Positions 8,861 through 17,311 of a stretch of 64,000 nt of DNA are shown here, in pieces. The DNA is taken from contig JAJFHG010000005.1 of assembly GCA_021775735.1 (NCBI GenBank), positions 62,001 to 126,000 on the forward strand. The letters run 5' to 3'. Every line of letters begins with the position of its first letter. Within the stretch, counting starts at the first letter, position 1. The notes under the pieces were generated by a model. That model made no database searches. It saw only the letters and a list, made by a program, of their open reading frames with translations, and was not told the DNA's origin. Origin of the DNA: Hyphomicrobiaceae bacterium (GTDB taxonomy: Bacteria > Pseudomonadota > Alphaproteobacteria > Rhizobiales > Hyphomicrobiaceae). The translations under genes and the position numbers were made by a program.

Positions 8861-10840
8861 CTACTCCGCTGCAACCGGTAGTGCCCGCACCGCCTTTTTA
8901 GGCGCACCAACCCGCAACCTGCGATCCGTCAATGATATGAAACCACCGAGGAACATAATCAATGTCCCGATCCAAATGCAGCGCACAAAGGGATGGAAAT
9001 AAAGTCTGACGGCAAAACCACCGGCAAGCTGCTCATCACCAAGGACCGCGTAAAGGTCGCCACGCCATGAGGCATAGATACCAGCTTCGCTCGTCGGTTG
9101 CGGCGGTGCATCATAAACCCGTTTAGCGGGCTGCAAGGTGGTGATCATTGCCCCACCCTTGGTGACCTCAAACGCACCAATCTTTTCGCGGTAGTTGGGT
9201 CCACGTTCCGGCTTAGCGCCCTTAAACGTCAATGTATAACCTGCAATGTCAGCCGTACTACCCGGCTGCATGACAAGAACAGACTCTTGGCGCCACGCAC
9301 TTGTCGCAACAATACCAAATACCATCAACCCGACACCGAAATGAGCAAACGTTGTGCCCAAGACCGAGCGCGGCAATTGACGCACACGACGTATTGCGGT
9401 TTGCCAATTGGCACCATGTGGGTTGGCGCGAAATAGCAATTCAGAAATTGCACCCATCATCACCCAGACGCCAAGCGCAAGACCAAATGGCGCCATCCAT
9501 GGGCCCTCGACGGACAGCGCACTGGCACATGCAAAGGCCAACAGGGCCAATACGATCGCCCAGGTTAACCGACCGCCAGCGGCCACAATGTCCCCGCGCT
9601 TCCACGCCAATAGCGGACCAAATGGCAGTGCAATTAAGAGCGGCACCATCAACGGTACAAACGTTGAATTAAAATAGGGCGGACCGACGGAAATCTTTTC
9701 ACCCGTTAACGACTCCAGCGCCAGCGGGTATAGTGTACCGATGAGAACCGTCGCGCAGCCTGTCGTCAGCAAGATATTGTTTAAAACCAAACTGCCTTCG
9801 CGACTGACCGGAGCAAACAATCCACCGCGGCGTAGTTCAGTTGCACGTTTTGCAAATAGCGCCAGTCCACCACCTGTGAACAGAAGCATAATCGCCAACA
9901 CGAACACACCACGCTCGGGATCAACGGCAAACGCATGCACCGACGTCAACACGCCTGAGCGCACCAAGAAGGTTCCCATCAAGCTCAACGAAAACGTCAG
10001 GATAGCGAGTAGAACTGTCCACACCTTAAGAGCATCGCGCTTTTCCATAACAAGTGCGCAGTGCAGCAGTGCGGTGCCCGCCAACCAAGGCATGAATGAC
10101 GCATTTTCAACCGGATCCCAGAACCACCAGCCGCCCCATCCCAATTCATAGTAGGCCCACCAAGACCCCATCGCGATACCGATGGTAAGACACATCCAGG
10201 CTGCTAAGGTCCATGGCCGCACCCAGCGCGCCCAAGCTGCATCCATGCGGCCTTCTATCAACGCAGCAATTGAAAATGAAAATGCCATGGAGAACCCGAC
10301 ATACCCAGCGTAGAGAAACGGAGGATGAAATGCCAAAGCTGGATCTTGCAGAATAGGATTGAGGCCTTGCCCCTCAAACGGCGCGGGGTTTAAGCGCAGA
10401 AACGGATTTGAAGTCAGAATAATAAACAGCAGGAACGCGACAGAGATTGATGCTTGAACCGCGAGTACATTTGCTTTGAGGCGGGTTGGCAGGTTGTTGC
10501 CGAATGCTGCGACCGCAGCACCAAATAGTGCTAAGATCAAAACCCACAGAAGCATTGAGCCTTCATGATTGCCCCACACACCTGAAATTTTGTAGAGCAT
10601 CGGCTTGCTTGTGTGTGAATTGAGCGCGACGTTCTGAATTGAAAAGTCTGAAGTGACGTAGGCATGCATCAATGCGCAGAATGAAATAAGTACCAGACCA
10701 AACTGCGCCATCGCCGCTGGGTCGGCGACTTGCATTAAGCGATTGTCGTTCTGGTGCGCCCCCCATAGCGGTACCGACATCTGCACAATCGCGATGATCA
10801 ACGCTAAGATAAGAGCAAAGTGCCCGGTTTCTGTAATCAC
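8861..10840 (-). CDS. ccmF: Haem lyase subunit CcmF (CycK)
   Basis: A polytopic inner-membrane protein that ligates haem from holo-CcmE to apocytochrome c. At 659 residues it has the family length, about 14 predicted TM segments and the WWD-domain signature [15 protein letters not shown] that binds haem on the periplasmic face, plus flanking periplasmic histidines in the [11 protein letters not shown] segment. GTG 10840 overlaps the ccmE stop by 4 nt (GTGA) and is preceded by AAGGTGAG. Essential for c-type cytochromes and hence for respiration with them. Confidence 0.97.
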   Translation of the reverse strand: MITETGHFALILALIIAIVQMSVPLWGAHQNDNRLMQVADPAAMAQFGLVLISFCALMHAYVTSDFSIQNVALNSHTSKPMLYKISGVWGNHEGSMLLWVLILALFGAAVAAFGNNLPTRLKANVLAVQASISVAFLLFIILTSNPFLRLNPAPFEGQGLNPILQDPALAFHPPFLYAGYVGFSMAFSFSIAALIEGRMDAAWARWVRPWTLAAWMCLTIGIAMGSWWAYYELGWGGWWFWDPVENASFMPWLAGTALLHCALVMEKRDALKVWTVLLAILTFSLSLMGTFLVRSGVLTSVHAFAVDPERGVFVLAIMLLFTGGGLALFAKRATELRRGGLFAPVSREGSLVLNNILLTTGCATVLIGTLYPLALESLTGEKISVGPPYFNSTFVPLMVPLLIALPFGPLLAWKRGDIVAAGGRLTWAIVLALLAFACASALSVEGPWMAPFGLALGVWVMMGAISELLFRANPHGANWQTAIRRVRQLPRSVLGTTFAHFGVGLMVFGIVATSAWRQESVLVMQPGSTADIAGYTLTFKGAKPERGPNYREKIGAFEVTKGGAMITTLQPAKRVYDAPPQPTSEAGIYASWRGDLYAVLGDEQLAGGFAVRLYFHPFVRCIWIGTLIMFLGGFISLTDRRLRVGAPKKAVRALPVAAE

Positions 10841-11343
10841 TGACTCACCTTATTGTTGTATTTGGTGTCGGCATCCTTACCGGAGCTTGCTGCATTGGGA
10901 TGTTTTGCGGATTCGCCCAGCTTCACACCTCGTTCTTCAAGCGCCTTGGCGACATCAGCAGGCATATAGTTCTCATCGTGTTTGGCGAGCACTGAATCAG
11001 CTTCAAAGCCACCGTCACCGGTGAGCCGACCCTCGGTCACAACACCTTGGCCTTCACGAAACAGATCCGGTAAAATACCAGTGTAGCGAACGTCAACTTT
11101 TGACAACGTGTCAGTGACAGCAAACGTCACCGTTGCCCCCGTTCCGCGCTTCACCGAACCCTCAGCAACGAGGCCTCCAAGCCTAAAACGCTCACCAATC
11201 TTTACTTTGTTCTCTGCGATGTCACTTGGCGTGTGAAAGAATACGATGGTGTCGCGCAAAGCAAACAAAACCAACAATGCAGCGATTGTTAAAATAACAA
11301 CGCCAGAACCAATCAGAACAGCTCGTCTTTGTTTGCGGGTCAT
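10837..11343 (-). CDS. ccmE: Haem chaperone CcmE (CycJ)
   Basis: A membrane-anchored periplasmic protein that covalently carries haem from CcmABCD to CcmF. It is 168 residues, with a single N-terminal TM anchor (~7-29), an OB-fold beta-barrel, and the covalent haem-binding His122 in [10 protein letters not shown]; the Tyr126 haem ligand is present. The Lys-rich C-terminal tail is variable, as in the family. It is flanked by ccmI (70 nt upstream) and ccmF (4-nt overlap). No ccmABCDG genes are in the window. Confidence 0.96.
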   Translation of the reverse strand: MTRKQRRAVLIGSGVVILTIAALLVLFALRDTIVFFHTPSDIAENKVKIGERFRLGGLVAEGSVKRGTGATVTFAVTDTLSKVDVRYTGILPDLFREGQGVVTEGRLTGDGGFEADSVLAKHDENYMPADVAKALEERGVKLGESAKHPNAASSGKDADTKYNNKVSQ

Positions 11344-11413
11344 GGAACTTGTTTTCGTCTCTCTGTTTGCTTGAGATCAAGGTCTCTATTGCGCCGACTT
11401 CACCACACGATTT

Positions 11414-12283
11414 TTAATTTGCCTTTTTCTTGGTCAGTCCATCAAGGCGGCCTTGTACCATACTGCGCCAGGGATCCTTGTCCGTCGCTGAAGCCAGTAG
11501 GTCTGCATATGCTTTTTCAGCTCCTGCAAAATTGCCATCTTGCTCAAGAGCAAGGCCGAGCCAAAATTTAGGTTCAGCACGATCTGGCACCACCTTCGTC
11601 AAGCGTTCAGTTATCTGGCGCAGTTCTTCCGTCACGATGCCATTATTGGCACCAATACCAGCTTTGACATAACCCATCATTCGGCTCGGGCTTTCGCCCA
11701 ACAAGCGCATAGCATTGCGATACGCATCTGCAGACTCACCATAACGTCGGGCTTGATAATAAAACGGCGCAATCACATCCCATCCTCTGCCATCGTCTGG
11801 GTGTGTCCGCAAACGCGCTTCAACCCGTGCCAATAGACTTTCTGCTGACGCCGTTTTGAGGTTTTCTTGAAGCCGAAGTGCGTGCGGCTGGTTTGGCAAC
11901 TGAGGGGCACCAACACTGGCATAGCTGAGACCTGCTGCTACCGGGATCAAACCTGAAAGAATGAGAGCTAAATGTTGCTTTGGTGGTTTCGCGCCTCCTG
12001 TGGGCGCACCGGCTCGCGCTTTGCCACTATCTCGATCAACGCCTGCCTGATCGGCGACTTGCAGGATCTTGCGGCTAACTTCAATGCGTGCTGATTGCGC
12101 CTCTTCAGCACTGATCACACCGCGGTCCAGGTCAGCATCAATTTCTGCAAGCTGGTCTTGATAGACCGTTATGTTCGCGCTTTCGACAGCATTGTCCGCA
12201 GTCGTGCTTTGTCCCGACAGGGGACCTAGCACAACAAAAACGATGACGGCGGTCAGGACCGCGAACAAAAGCCAGATGACCAT
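11414..12283 (-). CDS. ccmI: Cytochrome c maturation protein CcmI (CycH)
   Basis: An apocytochrome c chaperone that binds the C-terminal helix of apocytochromes and hands them to CcmF/H. Two N-terminal hydrophobic segments (~2-20 and ~103-121) flank a cytoplasmic coiled-coil-prone loop containing YQDQLAEIDADLDRGVIS, a strongly conserved CcmI pattern. TPR-like repeats follow (~140-285), with GWDVIAPFYYQARRYGESA typical of TPRs. At 289 residues it is shorter than many rhizobial CycH proteins, which carry a longer periplasmic TPR region. First gene of the ccmIEFH operon. Confidence 0.91.
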   Translation of the reverse strand: MVIWLLFAVLTAVIVFVVLGPLSGQSTTADNAVESANITVYQDQLAEIDADLDRGVISAEEAQSARIEVSRKILQVADQAGVDRDSGKARAGAPTGGAKPPKQHLALILSGLIPVAAGLSYASVGAPQLPNQPHALRLQENLKTASAESLLARVEARLRTHPDDGRGWDVIAPFYYQARRYGESADAYRNAMRLLGESPSRMMGYVKAGIGANNGIVTEELRQITERLTKVVPDRAEPKFWLGLALEQDGNFAGAEKAYADLLASATDKDPWRSMVQGRLDGLTKKKAN

Positions 12284-12433
12284 GGAAGCACTCGTTAGAT
12301 TCTTGAAGGTTTGCCATACGGGGGCTGGAGCATGATCGCAAGCAATTGCGGCCCATTTGGGCTAATCTGCCACGTCCAAGGGGGCCTCAACTTGGCTGCG
12401 AAGCGAAGACATCATCCTTTCAACAGAAAGCAT

Positions 12434-12469
12434 AAAAAAAAGCCGCCTCCGGAGTCGTCCGGAGGCGGC
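12434..12469 (-). terminator. Rho-independent terminator of the lipoprotein gene
   Basis: A perfect 12-bp GC-rich stem (12442-12453 with 12458-12469), a 4-nt loop, and a run of eight T on the minus strand (A run 12434-12441) lie 38 nt after the stop of the gene ending at 12508. It also insulates the ccm operon downstream. Confidence 0.88.
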
Positions 12470-12507
12470 AAATGTGTCTTGAGACTAAATGGCGATCAAG
12501 CGCGGTC

Positions 12508-12978
12508 TTAAGTGACGTTGCTCCACGTGCCATCAGGATTGCGGCACGCCGTACCGCTCATCGCCTGTGGTTGGCCATCAATATAAATCTTATGCGTATA
12601 GTCCCGGCAATCGAGACTGCCACGGCGATAAGGTTTTGAAGGGATCACTTCGCCATAGCGGCCATTGTCCGGATTACGCCAACGCTCGACAGACCCTGAC
12701 GAACCGCGCTCTAGGGCGGCGTACTCCGCCTGCTGTGCCAGCCTGCGGTCCTGTCTATCCAATGAGCGGCCAATTTCACTGCCTACGATACCGCCAACAA
12801 CTGCACCAATGGCCGTCGCGGCAACCCGCCCACCACCTTTACCTACAGTGTTACCAAGAAGGCCACCTGCAACCGCGCCAACCACCAAACCGGTGTCAGC
12901 TTTATTTGGCCCGTCAGGACCACAACCAGTAACAGCAAGCGTCGTTGCCAATACGAGTGAAACGCACGTGGTGCGCAT
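12508..12978 (-). CDS. Glycine-zipper outer-membrane lipoprotein (17 kDa surface antigen-like)
   Basis: A 156-residue envelope lipoprotein. A short signal peptide ends in the lipobox VTGC. Then comes a glycine-zipper 2TM segment (GLVVGAVAGGLLGN ... AIGAVVGGIVGSEIG), an Arg/Gln-rich helix, and a C-terminal domain with two conserved cysteines and the closing pattern GTACRNPDGTW typical of the Rickettsia 17 kDa antigen/RT0821 family. Three in-frame ATGs exist (13008, 12990, 12978); the last is chosen because GAGG lies 7 nt upstream and the signal peptide begins there. Monocistronic, with its own terminator. Exact role in the family is unclear beyond envelope structure. Confidence 0.86.
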   Translation of the reverse strand: MRTTCVSLVLATTLAVTGCGPDGPNKADTGLVVGAVAGGLLGNTVGKGGGRVAATAIGAVVGGIVGSEIGRSLDRQDRRLAQQAEYAALERGSSGSVERWRNPDNGRYGEVIPSKPYRRGSLDCRDYTHKIYIDGQPQAMSGTACRNPDGTWSNVT

Positions 12979-13249
12979 GATGAACCTCATGTGTTCAATT
13001 AGAAACATAACTGCTCAATCACATTGTTTACAAACGCGTGCGTTAGTTCGCATACGCGACAGCTACAATGCATAAGCTCAACTTGTGTAACGGGGTCTTC
13101 GAAGAAACACACCCCTCTTAGCATTGTTTTTCCAGAGAGATTCGGGCGAAAGTTCGGCCTTATCCTGCACAAAACCTAGTGTTTTGCAGTATTGCTGCAA
13201 TTTTTCGCAGTTTAGGTGCGATTATAGACACAGCGGCCAACTCGACGTT

Positions 13250-14644
13250 TTAAACGGCGGGCAGCTCCAAATTGACCTGTAGACCACCACGCTCTGATTG
13301 AGCCAGCGTAAAGCGACCATGATAAGTTTGCACGAGATCAGTGACAATTGAAAGCCCAAGTCCCGAACCCGGCTTACTTTCATCAAGACGCATGCCGCGT
13401 TTGCCAATCTTATTGCGTTGCTCCCTGGTCAGCCCGGGACCGTCATCTTCAACTTGGATGTAAAGGCGTCCTGATGAACGAGACTTTGACGCTGTCGGCG
13501 CATCCTCACGGCGTACCGTGAGATAGACACGCGTGTTGGCCCACTTGCATGCATTGTCGAGCAAGTTGCCTAGCATCTCTTCCAGGTCTTGTTTTTCACC
13601 TTGAAACTTAATGGTTTTAGGACAAGTCACGGCTATCTGTATCCCGCGCTCTTGATGGATCCGCTCCAAGGCGCGCACGAGCGGCGAAACAATGTTTGCA
13701 ACATCACTTGAGCTGCCAATAACACCAGAACGTGCCGCCATGCGTGCGCGATCAAGATAGTGATTAACTTGATCGGCCATAATCGTGGCCTGTTCAGCAA
13801 CCTTGGCTGCCAACGTCCCTTTGCTGTCGCGCGCTTCATTGGTGATAACCGCAAGAGGCGTTTTCAACGCATGCGCGAGATTGCCAACTTGCGTGCGCGC
13901 TCGATCGACCACGTCTTGATTTGAGCGAATGAGCGCATTGAGTTCGTGTTGGAGTGGCTCAATCTCGACAGGGAATTCACCTTCAAGATTGGTTGCTTCA
14001 CCTGTTCTGATATCCGACAAACCGCGCTCAATCTTACGTAGAGGAAGCAGTCCAAAGCGGACTTGAAAAAGCGTCACGCCAACAAGACCGAGCCCAGCTA
14101 GCGTCAACGCTGTGGCCAAGCGCGTGCGAAACGTTGCCAACTGACTTTCAAGCCAATCAACAGGGCCTGCAACAACGATGGAATAGGGCAACTCATCTTT
14201 TTTATGGCCAACTGTGTCTATGACTTCGACGAGTCGTATCCTGACACCAACGGGACCATCAATATTGAGCCATCGTGAACCGGTATCACTTTCTGCGACA
14301 CCCTCAAGCTGTGGCGAAGGTAGTTTTCCGGTCGCTAACGATTGGGACACCAGTCGCCGCCCCGCCTCGCCATCCTTCAACGGTTGAATTTGCCAGTACC
14401 AACCCGAGTGGATTTCTTCAAAAAGGGGTTCATAGCGGTTCGGTGGGATAATCGGCACACCGTCTGTCCCGGACATCGCATCAACAGCAACCGCATTTAC
14501 GAGTTTTTCCAAACGCCCATCAAACGTCGCCTGCACGTCTGTTTTGTAAAGTTCATAGATGATGAAGCCTGCAATCGGCAACACCAGCAGCGTCCAGATC
14601 GCAGACGTTATAAACAGGCGGAACGCGAGAGAGTTAAGCCGCAT
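13250..14644 (-). CDS. PhoQ-like sensor histidine kinase
   Basis: A 464-residue membrane kinase: TM1 (~9-31), a periplasmic domain (~32-172) with the WYWQIQPL and GSRWLNIDGP segments typical of alphaproteobacterial PhoQ-like sensors, TM2 (~177-197), HAMP, phospho-acceptor His258 in NLAHALKTPLAV, N box NLLDNACKWAN and G boxes EDDGPGL and GSGLGLSI. ATG 14644 overlaps the upstream regulator by 11 nt, indicating translational coupling; the open frame extends to 14671 but that would lie deeper inside the regulator gene. The ligand (Mg2+, pH, peptides in PhoQ relatives) cannot be read from the sequence. Confidence 0.93.
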   Translation of the reverse strand: MRLNSLAFRLFITSAIWTLLVLPIAGFIIYELYKTDVQATFDGRLEKLVNAVAVDAMSGTDGVPIIPPNRYEPLFEEIHSGWYWQIQPLKDGEAGRRLVSQSLATGKLPSPQLEGVAESDTGSRWLNIDGPVGVRIRLVEVIDTVGHKKDELPYSIVVAGPVDWLESQLATFRTRLATALTLAGLGLVGVTLFQVRFGLLPLRKIERGLSDIRTGEATNLEGEFPVEIEPLQHELNALIRSNQDVVDRARTQVGNLAHALKTPLAVITNEARDSKGTLAAKVAEQATIMADQVNHYLDRARMAARSGVIGSSSDVANIVSPLVRALERIHQERGIQIAVTCPKTIKFQGEKQDLEEMLGNLLDNACKWANTRVYLTVRREDAPTASKSRSSGRLYIQVEDDGPGLTREQRNKIGKRGMRLDESKPGSGLGLSIVTDLVQTYHGRFTLAQSERGGLQVNLELPAV

Positions 14645-15305
14645 CTGAGCCGTCGTGCATGCGGTAGCCAAGACCTCTGACAGTCTCGATCAATTCAGGC
14701 GGAAGTTTTTTGCGCAGGCGGCCAATAAAAACTTCAATCGTGTTTGAGTCACGATCAAAATCCTGCTCATAGAGATGTTCGACCAATTCCGTGCGAGACA
14801 CCACGCGGCCTTGATGGTGCATCATGTAGGCCAGCAAGCGATACTCATGGGATGTAAGTTTGACCTGCTGACCATCACAGGTCACGCGCGCGGACTTGGT
14901 ATCAAGTCGGACGTTGCCACATTCAATTTCACTTTTAGCGTGACCCGCAGCACGGCGCACTTGCGCCCTCACACGAGCCAACAATTCTTCCATATGAAAG
15001 GGTTTGGCGATGTAGTCATCTGCGCCAGCATCCATGCCGGCAACTTTGTCGCTCCAGCGATCACGCGCAGTAAGAATAATCACCGGCATGGTGCGTTCAG
15101 CGCGCCGCCACTGCTCGAGGATCGAAATACCATCCATCTTCGGCAAGCCAAGATCAAGAATGACGACGTCATAAGGTTCTGTTTCGCCAAGAAAGAACCC
15201 TTCCTCACCGTCATATGCGCGATCAACAGCGTAGCCACCATCACCAAGCGCTGTCACAAGCTGCCGGTTGAGGTCTTTGTCGTCTTCGATAACTAGTATG
15301 CGCAC
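14634..15305 (-). CDS. PhoP-like OmpR-family response regulator
   Basis: A 223-residue response regulator partnered with the kinase that overlaps its 3' end. The receiver has ED (7-8), Asp51 in VVILDLGLPKMDG, Thr in ILTARD and Lys in AKPFHMEEL; the winged-helix domain (~128-220) ends in the GLGYRM pattern of OmpR/PhoB proteins. The start is GTG 15305. It lies at the head of a two-gene operon; the PepSY-like gene ending at 15398 is upstream on the same strand, as often seen for this kind of pair. Confidence 0.95.
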   Translation of the reverse strand: MRILVIEDDKDLNRQLVTALGDGGYAVDRAYDGEEGFFLGETEPYDVVILDLGLPKMDGISILEQWRRAERTMPVIILTARDRWSDKVAGMDAGADDYIAKPFHMEELLARVRAQVRRAAGHAKSEIECGNVRLDTKSARVTCDGQQVKLTSHEYRLLAYMMHHQGRVVSRTELVEHLYEQDFDRDSNTIEVFIGRLRKKLPPELIETVRGLGYRMHDGSDAA

Positions 15306-15397
15306 GGGTGTCTCATCTCAGCTGGGTTCTAATTGGGAAGGTCTGAGATAAGTATAACCAGAACAGGCGGCTTTGTCCTAGACCCACCGCGCAGTCA

Positions 15398-15718
15398 CTA
15401 AAACGGGTCACGAGCATCCACCGTCACGGACTCGAGTTTACCCTTTGGCGTACGCAGAACCAGGGCATAGGTGTAGCTGCCATTCGTCTCGCAGAGCGTT
15501 GCTTTCACAATCGATCCACCAAGCTTTGCTGGCGCCTTGGCGGTTAACTCTTCAACATTGACAAGATGGTTTGCTGCGACCACAGGCGCGGCATCCGACC
15601 AGCGCTCGATGCACGTCTTATCACGGCCAAGCGCCACTGGAGCAGCCGCTGTTAACATAACAACGCCACCAAAAATGATGGCTATCAGGGGTGCATAGTT
15701 CAAATGGGTTCCTTTCAC
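15398..15718 (-). CDS. Small secreted PepSY-like protein
   Basis: A ~106-residue exported protein. A hydrophobic N-terminal signal (LIAIIFGGVVMLTAAAPVA) is followed by two cysteines (CIERWSD and ATLCETNGSY) and a C-terminal PepSY-like hairpin ending TYALVLRTPKGKLESVTVDA, the beta pattern seen in PepSY proteins next to PhoPQ-type pairs. GTG 15718 is used; a TTG at 15703 has a better-spaced AAAGGA upstream. It lies 93 nt upstream of the response regulator on the same strand, so it may be co-transcribed and act as a periplasmic modulator of the kinase (inference). Confidence 0.62.
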   Translation of the reverse strand: MKGTHLNYAPLIAIIFGGVVMLTAAAPVALGRDKTCIERWSDAAPVVAANHLVNVEELTAKAPAKLGGSIVKATLCETNGSYTYALVLRTPKGKLESVTVDARDPF

Positions 15719-15828
15719 CGGCCCAAATTAACCACGCGTGCCTGAACCCAGAATGAATGCCCGTCGTGCGTCTGTTCCTCGCTCGACAACACCGTTAAAT
15801 TAACAGGCTTCCGGCTGCCCAGACCGAG

Positions 15829-16104
15829 CTAGATCTGCAAATTAACAGAACGCTGACCCAGCGGTTTCGTGGCCCGCGCACGTCCATAAATTGTCATCAA
15901 TGTGCCGATCAACCCGGAGATAGCCTGTACCGTGGTGACCAACTGTTTGCCTGCGTCTTCAACCAGGTCCGGCGTCACATCAACGCCAATGACCGGGCCA
16001 AGCGTTGGCAAGACCGTTGAAAGCGTGGTGACAATCACACCCCAAATTGTCATTGAGTGGCCCCACCACTTAGCCTTGCCTGGCATAATCGGTTTGGTTG
16101 GCAT
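15829..16104 (-). CDS. Candidate internal in-frame start: holin-like membrane protein
   Basis: Inside the endolysin frame, ATG 16104 is preceded by AAAAGGAG with 6-nt spacing, the best ribosome site in this gene. Translation from it gives a 91-residue protein, MPTKPIMPGKAKWWGHSMTI..., with two hydrophobic segments (~18-41 and ~56-73) and a cationic tail (YGRARATKP). This is the layout of the small phage holin-like proteins that begin with a Trp-rich KAKWWxxSxTIWG motif. Most likely the ancestral holin gene lost the upstream stop codon and is now both the C-terminal domain of the endolysin and an independent product. Not experimentally supported. Confidence 0.5.
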   Translation of the reverse strand: MPTKPIMPGKAKWWGHSMTIWGVIVTTLSTVLPTLGPVIGVDVTPDLVEDAGKQLVTTVQAISGLIGTLMTIYGRARATKPLGQRSVNLQI

Positions 16105-17256
16105 GGAGGTCTCCTTTTCAGTTATTTTAGATTTTGGATTGGACACACGAGAACTCGGCGCTGTTGACCAACGTGTGCAGTTAGATGCAGGTGTTGTTGT
16201 TGGCACTTGCGTTTCCGGCTGCGTCTGGTGCAACGCCTCATCAACCATTGTTTTTGCGCGTGCCAGGGTCTGCGTCACACGACGCAACCAGCCACGCCCA
16301 AAGCGCCAAAAGTGATGCAACGACCGGTAGTGGGTTCGGCGCACGCGCGCGTAGACTTCGAGAACGCGGTGGTCAGGCATGCTGACTACGGCTGCTCGGG
16401 TTAGCGGACCAATTTCTCCATCAACATCGGTGCCAACAGTTTGTTGCAAGAAGCGTATGGCACGCGACACACCTTGATTGACCGCACAATCAAAGTGCAT
16501 CAACGCAATCCCAGGCGAAAAATCTTCGCAATTGGCACGCTGCCAATAATTCTTGCGATAGATGGCTGCGACTTCTGAAGCTGGAATGTTTTTGAGGCGT
16601 GCTTGAAGTCGGCCGTGATTGTCCGCACTCAGGCGTACACCATGCCACTTTGCATAAACCTTTAGTGTGATGCCAAAATTAGTCGGCCCACCAGGATCAT
16701 AAGGGTCGTTTGAATAGCCGCCCTCCATCTCTAGGACATGGGCGAGACACCGTTGGAAATCAGGCTGTGCTCCGTGTTGCATTGGAGGATGCTCTGCACC
16801 CTCCTCCAATGCACGCGGCCAGCGGATATCAATCAACCGACGTTTATCAAATGAATCAACGGAAACTGAATCTGATTGGTTGCCGCCGAGCAAAAACAAT
16901 TTGCTCGCCGTTTCACCAACCCAAAAACCAACATGGCCATAAGCCGGATCCGCTCCGCGCGATAAAACGACGATCGCACCAAGTCGCGATTGTTTGAGAC
17001 GTTCGCCCCATTGGCTGTACGACCGCGCCATCAAAGATCGCGTACTGCGCTGACCTGATCGCTCCAAGCACGCACCGAGAAAAGCAGCGCACCACGGCGT
17101 CTCATCATGAGCAATACCAGGATGGCCAACCTCCTGATACAAAGACATGATATCGGGATGATCCGAACCGCCCGACCGCTCGTGAACGCCAAACAAGCGC
17201 CATGCTTCATCTAGCCACGGCGTCTGCGCCCCAGCTTTAGAATTGGGTGTCAACAT
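15829..17256 (-). CDS. GTA-linked endolysin: TIGR02594 + GH108 muramidase + holin-like tail
   Basis: A 475-residue lysis protein in three parts. Residues ~12-150 are a TIGR02594/CHAP-like peptidase domain: catalytic-type Cys in HDETPWCAAFLGA (~56), His in YGHVGFWVG (~108) and LGGNQSDSV. Residues ~165-335 are a GH108/PG_binding_3 muramidase with the signature EGGYSNDPYDPGGPTNFGIT (catalytic Glu ~178). After a Thr/Ser/Pro linker (~345-384), the last 91 residues are a holin-like two-helix module. It lies 53 nt downstream of g15 on the same strand and probably lyses the cell to release GTA particles. In most relatives these parts are separate genes. ATG 17256 is chosen over the TTG just before it. 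Confidence 0.87.
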   Translation of the reverse strand: MLTPNSKAGAQTPWLDEAWRLFGVHERSGGSDHPDIMSLYQEVGHPGIAHDETPWCAAFLGACLERSGQRSTRSLMARSYSQWGERLKQSRLGAIVVLSRGADPAYGHVGFWVGETASKLFLLGGNQSDSVSVDSFDKRRLIDIRWPRALEEGAEHPPMQHGAQPDFQRCLAHVLEMEGGYSNDPYDPGGPTNFGITLKVYAKWHGVRLSADNHGRLQARLKNIPASEVAAIYRKNYWQRANCEDFSPGIALMHFDCAVNQGVSRAIRFLQQTVGTDVDGEIGPLTRAAVVSMPDHRVLEVYARVRRTHYRSLHHFWRFGRGWLRRVTQTLARAKTMVDEALHQTQPETQVPTTTPASNCTRWSTAPSSRVSNPKSKITEKETSMPTKPIMPGKAKWWGHSMTIWGVIVTTLSTVLPTLGPVIGVDVTPDLVEDAGKQLVTTVQAISGLIGTLMTIYGRARATKPLGQRSVNLQI

Positions 17257-17311
17257 CAACAGAGTTTCTTTTATTGAGGTTTGCGTCGTTGGTGCATGTC
17301 GTCGTTACGGC

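Noticed and set aside
13130-13249. CAAAAC/GTTTTG stem near 13165-13185 and a minus-strand TATAAT at 13221
   Set aside because: No T tract after the stem and no matching -35 element for the TATAAT, so neither terminator nor promoter is called.
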